18,922 nt of DNA from Actinobacteria bacterium 13_1_40CM_66_12 (GTDB lineage Bacteria > Chloroflexota > Dormibacteria > Dormibacterales > Dormibacteraceae): contig MNEW01000055.1 in the NCBI GenBank assembly GCA_001917895.1, forward strand, positions 1-18,922, in the 5' to 3' direction. The notes beneath the pieces are model-generated. The model was not told where the DNA came from and made no database searches. It was given only the letters and a program-made list of their open reading frames with translations. Shown here one piece after another: positions 1-9,106 of this stretch. A program made the translations under genes and the position numbers. Every line of letters begins with the position of its first letter. Position 1 is the first letter of the stretch.

Positions 1-2
1 CT

Positions 3-131
3 CCTTATGTATTCGAAGGTGGGTCGGGCGGCCTCATCGCAAACTCGGTGTCCTTCACCGCGTCGATGCCGACCATCACCCTCAACAAGGGGTTCGCGCC
101 TGTGCCGCCTGCGGCCAGGCTCACCGGCTGA
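3..131 (+). CDS. C-terminal fragment of a TadG-like pilus-associated protein
   Basis: This is the last 42 codons of a gene that begins outside the window, read in frame 3 and ending at TGA 129-131. The peptide runs through GGLIANSVSFTASMPTITL and ends in PVPPAARLTG. The complete protein that follows ends in the closely matching layout VGGVMAYTLTFTGQLPTIL and then PVPPAARLTG, so the two are tandem paralogues. Their shared last residues are encoded by clearly different codons, so this is not a recent duplication or an assembly echo. By analogy with its neighbour it is probably a secreted or membrane-anchored pseudopilin-like or accessory protein of a Flp/Tad pilus. Only the tail is visible, so the family is inferred from the paralogue. 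Confidence 0.7.
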   Translation, partial: PYVFEGGSGGLIANSVSFTASMPTITLNKGFAPVPPAARLTG

Positions 132-2112
132 GAGACAACCAAGCGCGCAGCGCGGGCAGGCCATCGTCCTGATCGGCATCATGGTCGCGGTCGTGGTCGG
201 GATGGCCGCGCTGGCGGTCGATGGTGCTCGTGCATATGCCCTCCGCCGTGACCTGCAGGCCGCAACCGACGCAGCAGCGCTGGCCGCCGGTGACAGCTTC
301 CAACAACGGAGCAACTACACCGTCGCTGAGCAGGCGGCGACGACGAGCTTCGGCACCAACCTCCGGCTGTACGCGAGCCCGTCCTGCACGCCCGGTTATG
401 GGTCGCCCGGTGCAGCGCCGCGCACGATCACGTGCACGTACTCGGATGGAACCGTGCTGACCCAGGTGGTAGCGGCTCTTGGACCTGCGGGCGTCCAGTT
501 CACGATCAGCGGGGCTCGCGCGCTCGTGCTCCAGTTCGCCCGCATCCTCACCGGTGGAACCTCGCCGCAGCTGGCCGCGACAGCTTCCTCCGGCGTCAAC
601 AACCTGCTGTACACGCCCACGGTGGCCGCCCTCAGCCAGGCGGGGTGTGGAGGGATGCCGGGCAACGCGATCACGACCGCTTCCGGTGGCACCCTCAACA
701 TCTTCGGGGACATGGTGTCGAGCGGGTCGATTTCGGTCGCGGGATTGGCGTCGGTCACAGGCGATGTCTACGCTCGATGCCAATCGTCGATTCCCGGCGT
801 CACCACGGCCTGCTTCCCGAGCGGGAACTCGACGCCGTGCACGTACCCTGACACGGCCGGCGTCACACGTTCCGGGTACAACTTCATCGATCCCAACTAC
901 CCGCCTCCTCCCGTCGTGGGTGGAGCGCAGTCAAGGCCGCCAAGCGGCGGGGGACCCGTGGTGCTTTCGCCTGGCACGTACGCGATGGACCCGGCTTTCG
1001 GCGCGAGCTTCTGCTATTTCCTTGCGGGTGGTGTTTACAAGTGGCAAGGCGGCTACACGAACAACGGGAGCTTCGTGTCCAACGAGCTGAGGCCGCCCGA
1101 TGAGCCTCTATACAACAACGACACCATCCCCTCCGGCCACCAGCAGTGGAATGCCGATGGCACCAATTGCGCCGGCTCCGCTCAGGTCACGGTGGTTTCC
1201 GGGCCAAGAGGAATTGCCACAGGCAACTGGTCGTTCGTGCTCACTTCGACTCGAACGGGGATCTACAACGGCCAGTTCTATGCCCGCGAAAGCGCGCCAT
1301 CAATCTGCTACACAGCAAGGATCAACGGCAGCGGCCAGAACTTCATGGTCGCGGTGAGCAATGTGCCCGGAGCATCTGGATACAACATCTATGCGGCTCC
1401 AGGCGGCTCGTGCAGCGGGCCGTTCGGCCTCGCTAAGAGCCTTCCTGTTTCCGGCACTCCGCAGAACAACAACACGGCAGGCTGCCCCGCCTTTTCGGGC
1501 AGCAGCTGCAGCCTCGGATACGAATCCATCAACCTGGACAACAACGACCTCGGGCCCCCGTTTGCGCCGAACGCGCTGGCGGCGCCGGGCGTCGTGGGTT
1601 CCTATCCGCCCGACGGCGAGAGCGCGCCCTTGAGAAACAACCTTCCCAACGAGAACGCGAACCGCGCGGCTCCGCCCCGCGGCGACCGCGCCAACGAAAA
1701 CCAATGCGATACCGTCGGGGGAGCGCTCACTTCTTGCGCTGGGCCGATCACCCCGGGAGCGGTTGCCTTCGTCATCCCGAACGGCGGCTGCCTCAACGAC
1801 ACGACCAGCGGCGACAACGTCATCTTCAGCGGCTACCAGTACAACTGGATGGTCGTCTACGAACCTGGCAACGGCTACCCGCCGGCGAACACATGCAGCA
1901 ATTTCATCGGCGCCGCCACGGACTCCGCGTTCATCGGGTTCTTTTACGCGCCGGCCGCGGCCATAACCATCTCGAAAGCCTCGAGCTTCCGGACGGACGA
2001 GGTGGGTGGCGTGATGGCTTACACGCTGACGTTCACAGGCCAGCTGCCGACGATCCTCGGGGACCCATCCGAATACGGGCCCGTGCCCCCGGCGGCCCGG
2101 CTAACGGGTTAG
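7..2112 (+). CDS. TadE/TadG-like Flp pilus-associated protein, long ectodomain
   Basis: The recognisable N-terminus is the TadE/TadG pattern RGQAIVLIGIMVAVVVGMAA (residues 49 to about 68), one membrane helix followed by AVDGARAYALRRDLQAATDAAALAAG, typical of the Flp pilus-assembly TadG N-terminal domain. About 600 residues of predicted extracytoplasmic, Gly/Ser/Asn/Pro-rich and Cys-containing sequence follow. They include a low-complexity beta-rich stretch (about 220-250), a Pro-rich linker (about 290-310), a possible Ig/fibronectin-like stretch (about 395-480, ending GASGYNIYAA) and a C-terminal region with FIGFFYAPAAAITIS. The start is uncertain. The first 41 codons overlap the upstream gene in another frame, are Arg/Pro-rich and look non-coding. 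No ATG, GTG or TTG lies in frame between the upstream stop (131) and ATG 181, which is already inside the helix. CTG 109 or a sequence error are alternatives. The stop faces the cyclase stop with a 5-bp gap. Family confidence is high for the N-terminus; the role of the ectodomain is unknown. Confidence 0.8.
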   Translation: MYSKVGRAASSQTRCPSPRRCRPSPSTRGSRLCRLRPGSPAERQPSAQRGQAIVLIGIMVAVVVGMAALAVDGARAYALRRDLQAATDAAALAAGDSFQQRSNYTVAEQAATTSFGTNLRLYASPSCTPGYGSPGAAPRTITCTYSDGTVLTQVVAALGPAGVQFTISGARALVLQFARILTGGTSPQLAATASSGVNNLLYTPTVAALSQAGCGGMPGNAITTASGGTLNIFGDMVSSGSISVAGLASVTGDVYARCQSSIPGVTTACFPSGNSTPCTYPDTAGVTRSGYNFIDPNYPPPPVVGGAQSRPPSGGGPVVLSPGTYAMDPAFGASFCYFLAGGVYKWQGGYTNNGSFVSNELRPPDEPLYNNDTIPSGHQQWNADGTNCAGSAQVTVVSGPRGIATGNWSFVLTSTRTGIYNGQFYARESAPSICYTARINGSGQNFMVAVSNVPGASGYNIYAAPGGSCSGPFGLAKSLPVSGTPQNNNTAGCPAFSGSSCSLGYESINLDNNDLGPPFAPNALAAPGVVGSYPPDGESAPLRNNLPNENANRAAPPRGDRANENQCDTVGGALTSCAGPITPGAVAFVIPNGGCLNDTTSGDNVIFSGYQYNWMVVYEPGNGYPPANTCSNFIGAATDSAFIGFFYAPAAAITISKASSFRTDEVGGVMAYTLTFTGQLPTILGDPSEYGPVPPAARLTG

Positions 2113-2117
2113 GCCGC

Positions 2118-4792
2118 TTAGGTGACCTCGGCCTCGCGTGCGGGGGCATGCTCGCGCGGCCGCGGCCGCTCGGCTGCCACACCGTCGGCGCCGATCTCGT
2201 GGAGTCGCGCGTGGACGCTCGCGGCCGCCTTGGTGTCGCCAAGCTCGTCGTAGCGGCCAAGAGCACCGTTCCAGGCGGCCTTCGCGTCGTTGTTGCGTCC
2301 CAGGCCCCAGAAGGCCTGCCCCCGGAGGGCCAGTGCCTCGGCCCGTTCGCGGATCTTGTCGCCGGGGAGGAGCTGCAGGGTCAGCTCGATCAGGCGCAGC
2401 ACCTCTTCGAAGGCGCCGACCGCCATCGCGTTCGCTGCCGCTTGAGCCAGGTAGTCAGACGTCTTGAGCGGGTCGGCAGACGTGCCCGCCTGATAGAGGT
2501 GATGAGCGATCTCGGCGGCCTTCTCTGTGGCGCTCTTGCCGTATCCGCGTTCGAGAGTTCCGGCCACCGCGAGGTGGTATGCCTGCAATCGCGGCAGCGG
2601 CAGCACGGCGAGGACCCGCTGGCGCACCAGGTCGTGACTGAACCGGAAACGATCCGCCCCCGCGGCGGTCAAGAAGTGGCTGCGAGTGGCCTCATCGATC
2701 GCGTCGCGCAGCTCGTGGCCTGACAGCTCGCCGAAGGCTTCGAGCAGCGGGATGTCGAAGTCACGACCGATGACGGCCGCGGCGACCAGCATGCGCTGAG
2801 CCGGCTCGCTGAGCCTCTCCAGCCTGCGGCCGATGATGCCGCGAACGCTGTTGGCCAGCTCGAGGTCCTCTTCCGTGAAGCTCGCCTGCACGCGCCCATG
2901 GCCGCCCAGCATCGACTCGGAATCGGCGATGTAAAGGTAGGAGTGCTCGACGAAAAGCGGGTTGCCTTCTGTCGCGGCCTGGATGCCGATGAGCTGCACG
3001 GGCGTCAACGCAGTCTCGCCCAACACGTGGACCATCTTCTCGACCTCGCGGTCCGTCAGCCGGCCCAGCGACAAACGCTGCGCGCGGCGCCTGCGCAGGA
3101 GGCGGGAGGCGGCGATCGTGAAGGGGCGCGCCGAGTCGAGCTCTGACTCCCAGTACGTGCCGAGGACGACGACACGGCTTCCGGCCAAGCGCTCGGCAAT
3201 GTCGCGCAGCAGGAGAACCGTCTCCTCGTCAGCCCACTGGAGGTCGTCCAGCACCATGAGGAGCGGCTTGCCTCCCTGGCATCCGGTAAGGAATTCGAAG
3301 ACAGCGCGGAAGAGCTGCTCCCTGAGCTTGTCCGCCGGCACTTCGACCGGCTGGCCCATCCCGCGCACCTTCTGGCGGAGGCCGGGGACGAGCTGCGCGA
3401 GCAGAGGACCATTGGCGCCGACCGCCTCTTGAAGCGACTTCACGCCGGCGCTCGCCACCGCCGCGGCGAGAATGTCGCGGAACGGACTCAATGGCGTGGT
3501 GTCCTGCTCGGCGCAGCGGCCGCTCAGCACCCACCAGCCCTTCTTCGCCGCCTCGGAGGCGACCTCGGAAGCGAGTCGCGAGGCGCCGATGCCCGGAACG
3601 CCGGCGATGAAGAGCATGCCGCCTGAACCGGTAGCCGCGCGGTCGAGCGTCATGCGGATGTCGAGGCGCTCTTGCTCGCGGCCGACGAAGCCGTCGCCGG
3701 TGGGCAGGACCGGTGTCGGCGACGGCACTTCGCTGGCGGTCACGTCGTGCAGGCGGAAACGGTCGGGGAACCCCTTCAGCTTGTAGCGGCCGCGATAGCC
3801 GAACTTCATCTCCGCGACCGGGCCGACCAGCTCGCGGACGACCTCGGAGACGAGGATCTGTCCGCCTTTGGCCTTGCCCGCAACGCGCGCGGCGACGTTG
3901 ACGGCGGCGCCGAAGATGTCGCCCGCCTCCTCGACCACCTCGCCCGTGTTGATCCCGATGCGGATCTTCAGCTTGCGCTCGGGGTTCTGCTTGCTGTACT
4001 CCGCGATCGAGCGCTGGATCTCGAGGGCGCATTCGACCGCGTGGCGGCTCGAGCCGAAGCTGACCATGACGCCGTCGCCGAGGCCTTTGATGCGGCGACC
4101 AGCGTGCTCGGTGATCTTGTCCTCGATGATCGATTCGTAGGCCTTCATGATCTCGTGCGAGAGCGTGAAGCCCCGGCTCGAGAGCATCTGGGTCGAGCCC
4201 TCGACGTCGGTGAACATGATCGTCACCGTGCCTTCGCTCTGGCCGGCGGACAGGCTGCTGATGATCGTCTCCGGCGTCAGCGCTTGCGCGGGGTTGACGG
4301 TTTGGCCGAGGCCTTCGGCCACCGCCCTCAACAGCGCGGGGTCGGCGCGGAACCCGGCCTCGCCCTGCGGGTACTTGACCAGCTGCAGCAGGCCGGCCTC
4401 GACCGCCTGGCGCAGCTCGCGCCCGGCCGACTCCTTGCTCAGCTTGTTCGGCGCTGCGTAGTCGCTCGACTTCAGCTCGGCGCCTTCGAAGGCCTGCGTG
4501 ATCGCGGGGGCCAATCTCAGGTTGAGGCCCTTGCGGGTGATGAGGCTTTCGATGATGGCCTGGATTCGGCGGGTGGCGCCGGTCCCGGTGGGGCCCGTCG
4601 CATGTGTTATCGGCAGCATTCCGGCAAAGCCGCTGCTGGCCGCGGCCGCCATCTGTCCGAGCGCGCTTGTTGCGCGGGCCATCGCCGTGGCCGCCTGGAG
4701 CGCCTGCGATGCCGCGAGCGCGTTCTCTCCGGCGCTGGGGGGTGACGCCTGAGCTTGTGAAGCGGCGGGCGCCGCGGCGCGCGCGGCGGCGA

Positions 4793-4796
<4 letters not shown>
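2118..4796 (-). CDS. Class III adenylate/guanylate cyclase fused to STAND-like ATPase and TPR-like C-terminus
   Basis: The 892-residue reading starts at TTG 4796. Residues 1-60 are Ala-rich and 70-175 may be a winged-helix-like region. The class III cyclase domain (about 189-352) has the metal-binding Asp197 in FTDVEGST, Asp241 in GLGDGVMVSF, and Asn300/Arg304 in AAVNVAARV, so it looks catalytically complete. It should make cAMP or cGMP in the cytoplasm; which one cannot be told. An AAA/STAND-type ATPase (about 368-600) follows, with an intact Walker B (LLMVLDDLQWADE). Its P-loop reads GVPGIGASRL, with Ala405 in place of the Walker A lysine. The C-terminus is alpha-helical and TPR/MalT-like. 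The TTG overlaps the upstream CpaF TGA as TTGA. The same frame stays open upstream with a sensible Pro/Ala-rich linker that lacks a start codon, so the gene may really be the 3' part of a fusion with CpaF. Confidence 0.88.
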
Positions 4797-6958
<2,162 letters not shown>

Positions 6959-7036
6959 TCATCGGACAAGCAATCTCACGCGATGATAGCCCCGGCCTGC
7001 CGCCATCCGACCCCGTTAAGCCGCACACATGGAGCC
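6959..7036. promoter_or_regulatory. Intergenic gap upstream of cpaF with possible -10 element
   Basis: This 78-bp gap separates the cpaF start from the end of the REC-GGDEF gene, both on the minus strand. On the minus strand a TATCAT hexamer (6982-6987) matches the sigma-70 -10 consensus at five of six positions and would give a leader of about 20-35 nt. No convincing -35 is seen at 16-18 bp. No hairpin with a T tract was found. Weak support only. Confidence 0.25.
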
Positions 7037-8050
7037 TCATCTGGAAGACCCATGGCGATCGGGAGGCCGGCGGCGATCGAGCACCCATTTCGAGCCTGGC
7101 ATGCGCTTGGCCACGCCCTTGACCTCGGCGGCCCGAGCCGCCAGCGCGGCCGCGCTCGCGTAGCTGCCGGCTTCGGCGATGACGACCCCGATCGAGACCG
7201 ACACGAACTCGGCCCGGATCTTGTTGCCGTTCCGCTCCTCGTATTCGATCCAGCCCCGCTCGCGGTCGAGCAAGTCGTACAGGGCGGGCACCGCGGCGTC
7301 GAAACGCTTGGTGATCTCGTTTGCGATCGGCTCCGCGAGCTGAGGCTCGGTGAGGACGACGAAGTCGTCCCCCCCGACGTGGCCGGCGAAGTGCCGCTTG
7401 GAGGGATTCTCCTCGAGCACCTCGAGGATGATCGTCGACAGCGTCTTGATCACGTCGTCACCGCGAACGAAGCCGTAGTGGTCGTTGTAGCTCTTGAAAG
7501 CGTCGATGTCGGGGTAGAGGACCGCGAAGCGATCCTGGCTGACGAGCCGATTTGTGATCTCGCGCAGGATGTCGGAGTTCCCGCTCATGCCGGTCAGCGG
7601 ATTCAGCTCGCGAGTGGTCGTGGCTCGCGTGATCACCGCGCGCAAGCGAGCCACCAGCTCTTCAGGGATGAAAGGCTTGGTCACGTAGTCGTCGGCGCCG
7701 TTGAGAAGGTGATCGACCTTGTCCTTCAGTGAGCTTCGCACCGTGAGAAAGACGACCGGGATCAAACGCGTGCGGAAGTCCTTGCGCAGCTCGGTGAGGA
7801 TCTCCTCGCCGGTGGTCGCACCGAGCATCAGGTCGAGCACGATGATGTCGGGACGCCAGTCGACCGCGGCCTCATGGGCGGCGTGGCCGTCGCCGACGGC
7901 GACGCATTCGAAGCCGGCACGCTCGAGCACGCGCTTGATGAGCTTGAGCATCTGCTCGTCGTCATCGACCACAAGCACGAGATCCCGATTGGTCTGCGGG
8001 CCCTCCGACGGTGTCGCTCTGGCGATGCCCGCCCTTCTCATGACGGTCAC
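7037..8050 (-). CDS. Response regulator with REC and GGDEF (diguanylate cyclase-type) domains
   Basis: The protein has 337 residues. The REC domain (about 22-140) has VVDDDE, phosphoacceptor Asp73 in IIVLDLML, Thr103 and Lys125 in YVTKPF. The GGDEF domain (about 150-325) has NPLTGMSGN, the metal-site DIDAFKSYND (from 181), and GGDDF at 226-230 in place of GG(D/E)EF. There is no RxxD inhibitory site before GGDDF. If active it would convert two GTP to cyclic-di-GMP under control of phosphorylation. The Asp at the fourth motif position and unusual flanks leave activity open. The GTG start at 8050 overlaps the stop of the DHp gene as GTGA, which suggests translational coupling; ATG 8041 is the alternative. 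It is the last gene of the four-gene minus-strand operon. Confidence 0.93.
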   Translation of the reverse strand: MTVMRRAGIARATPSEGPQTNRDLVLVVDDDEQMLKLIKRVLERAGFECVAVGDGHAAHEAAVDWRPDIIVLDLMLGATTGEEILTELRKDFRTRLIPVVFLTVRSSLKDKVDHLLNGADDYVTKPFIPEELVARLRAVITRATTTRELNPLTGMSGNSDILREITNRLVSQDRFAVLYPDIDAFKSYNDHYGFVRGDDVIKTLSTIILEVLEENPSKRHFAGHVGGDDFVVLTEPQLAEPIANEITKRFDAAVPALYDLLDRERGWIEYEERNGNKIRAEFVSVSIGVVIAEAGSYASAAALAARAAEVKGVAKRMPGSKWVLDRRRPPDRHGSSR

Positions 8051-8289
8051 GAGGTCCCCGCGGCCGGCTCCGAATCTGCCGCTCCCGCGCGGAGATGGCG
8101 CAGCTTGTCGGTGAGCTCGATCGCCCTTTCCGCGGCCGTCCGGATCTCAGCAATGTCCGCTTTGATGGCCGCCGGATCAGTGGTCTCGTCCGCGATCAGC
8201 TCGCAGTAATTGACGATGACCGCGAGCAGGTTGCGAAAATCGTGGATGAGCACGCGGTTGGGGTCGGGCTGCTCCGTCCCGTCGCTCAC
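8047..8289 (-). CDS. Stand-alone histidine phosphoacceptor (DHp/HisKA-like) protein, no ATPase domain
   Basis: This is an 80-residue protein. Helix 1 carries VLIHDFRNLLAVIVNYCELI, matching the HDFxNLL type of H-box with His16 as the likely phosphoacceptor. Helix 2 is IKADIAEIRTAAERAIELTD. That is a complete dimerising helical hairpin, and the protein ends straight after it without any HATPase domain. GTG 8289 is chosen because it overlaps the upstream RsbW-like stop as GTGA, and the same GTGA overlap joins it to the downstream REC-GGDEF gene. A longer reading from GTG 8310 would overlap the upstream gene by 25 bp. It may be phosphorylated in trans by the neighbouring RsbW-like ATPase or another kinase and pass phosphate to a receiver in this locus. 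It could also be an HPt-like relay or a decoy. The fold call is strong; the role is inference. Confidence 0.82.
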   Translation of the reverse strand: MSDGTEQPDPNRVLIHDFRNLLAVIVNYCELIADETTDPAAIKADIAEIRTAAERAIELTDKLRHLRAGAADSEPAAGTS

Positions 8290-8720
8290 AGCCGCTTCAC
8301 CAGACGCCACTTGTTCACCTCGCTCACCCGTTCGTAGTCCAGCTCATCGAGCACCTTGCGGGCGATCGCGAGGCCGCGGCCCACCTCGCTGGTCGGAGCT
8401 GGCATCGCGCGGGTGAGGTGATTATGAAGTGGTGGTCCCCAGTCGGTTAACAATGCGGTTAGCGTGTCGGACTCGAGCCTGAGCTCGAACTCGACTTTGG
8501 GTTCCTTCGAGCCCGGAGGGTGTGCGTAACGGAGCACGTTGGACCCGATCTCCGCCAGCGCCAGCTCGAACACCATCAGCGAGCGGTCGCCCACGTCGCG
8601 GCCGATGCGCTCGCGAACGAGCTCAACCGAGCGGTGGAGGGTGTCGAGACCGTCCTCGAGATGGGTGAGAGTGGCGCGGAACTCGAACGATCGGTCCGGC
8701 GCTGGGTCCTCAGAAATCAG
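8286..8720 (-). CDS. RsbW-like anti-sigma factor / serine kinase (HATPase_c_2), probable CTG start
   Basis: This is a GHKL ATPase of the RsbW/SpoIIAB type, which in known systems phosphorylates a STAS partner on Ser and sequesters a target. The N-box is FELALAEIGSNVLRYAH, the G1 region LLTDWGPPL and the G2 region GRGLAIARKVLDELDY. The only in-frame ATG/GTG/TTG near the front (GTG 8594) would give 102 residues and cut off the usual N-terminal strand and helix. The frame stays open to 8720 and encodes PDRSFEFRATLTHLEDGLD, a normal RsbW N-terminus, giving 144 residues, the family length. The first codon after the in-frame stop is CTG 8720, eight bases after GAGGA, with ATT 8717 next. It overlaps the end of the STAS gene by 11 bp, so translation is probably coupled. 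The family call is firm; the exact start codon is inferred. Confidence 0.85.
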   Translation of the reverse strand: MISEDPAPDRSFEFRATLTHLEDGLDTLHRSVELVRERIGRDVGDRSLMVFELALAEIGSNVLRYAHPPGSKEPKVEFELRLESDTLTALLTDWGPPLHNHLTRAMPAPTSEVGRGLAIARKVLDELDYERVSEVNKWRLVKRL

Positions 8721-9051
8721 TCAGGGCTTCCTCGACCGTGGCGTAATAAGGGAACACACGGTCCAGGGTGGTCAGCTCGAGCACCACCCGAACCTGCTGG
8801 TTCGGCGCCGCCAGTCTCAGATCGCCCTTCGAGCTGCGCACCTGTTTGAGCGCAGCCACCACCGAGCCCAGGCCAGAGCTGTCGACGAAGCTCACCCCTT
8901 CCATGTCGATCACGAGCCTGGGCTGGCCGTTCTTCACCGCCTCGCTGACGGCATCCTTCAGCGCGGGCGCTCCCGCCACGTCGAGGCGGCCTGACGGTGC
9001 CAGCACCGTCACGCCGGCGTCTGTTTGTCTGCTTTCGACGTCCAGGGTCAT
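8710..9051 (-). CDS. STAS-domain anti-anti-sigma factor (RsbV/SpoIIAA-like)
   Basis: This 113-residue single STAS domain is the switch protein of partner-switching systems. Unphosphorylated, it binds the RsbW-type kinase and frees that kinase's target. The hallmark FVDSSGLGSVVAAL places the phosphorylatable serine at Ser58, equivalent to Ser58 of Bacillus SpoIIAA. The first strand GVTVLAPSGRLDVAGAPAL is also typical. ATG 9051 starts the four-gene minus-strand operon; it lies 55 bp from the divergent REC-PP2C gene, whose product is the expected phosphatase for Ser58. The 3' end contains GAGGAAG, which appears to be the ribosome-binding site for the overlapping RsbW-like gene. Confidence 0.95.
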   Translation of the reverse strand: MTLDVESRQTDAGVTVLAPSGRLDVAGAPALKDAVSEAVKNGQPRLVIDMEGVSFVDSSGLGSVVAALKQVRSSKGDLRLAAPNQQVRVVLELTTLDRVFPYYATVEEALTDF

Positions 9052-9106
9052 CCGGAAAGCCTATATCGGCCGAGCCTGGATTCGCCCCCCTTACACTCCT
9101 GGGCTG
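9052..9106. promoter_or_regulatory. Divergent promoter region between STAS operon and REC-PP2C gene
   Basis: A 55-bp spacer lies between two divergent start codons and so must hold or overlap both promoters. On the plus strand, TACACT at 9092-9097 is a fair -10 match about 10 bp before ATG 9107, which would give a near-leaderless transcript. On the minus strand, TATAGG within CCGATATAGGC sits just before ATG 9051. Neither has a clear -35, and no strong Shine-Dalgarno precedes either ATG. The geometry is certain; the individual elements are tentative. Confidence 0.35.

Noticed and set aside
1704..2723. 339-codon plus-strand frame spanning the TadG-like end and the cyclase end
   Set aside because: It is a frame shadow of the TadG-like gene running on into the antisense of the cyclase; no recognisable domain.
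3672..4745. Long plus-strand open frame of 357 codons opposite the cyclase gene
   Set aside because: It is the antisense shadow of the cyclase, which has clear catalytic motifs. The plus-strand translation has no family signature and arises from GC-rich codon structure.
8768..9106. N-terminal extension of the REC-PP2C gene from 8768
   Set aside because: The extension is antisense to the STAS gene. ATG 9107 lies right before the receiver domain and gives a normal length.
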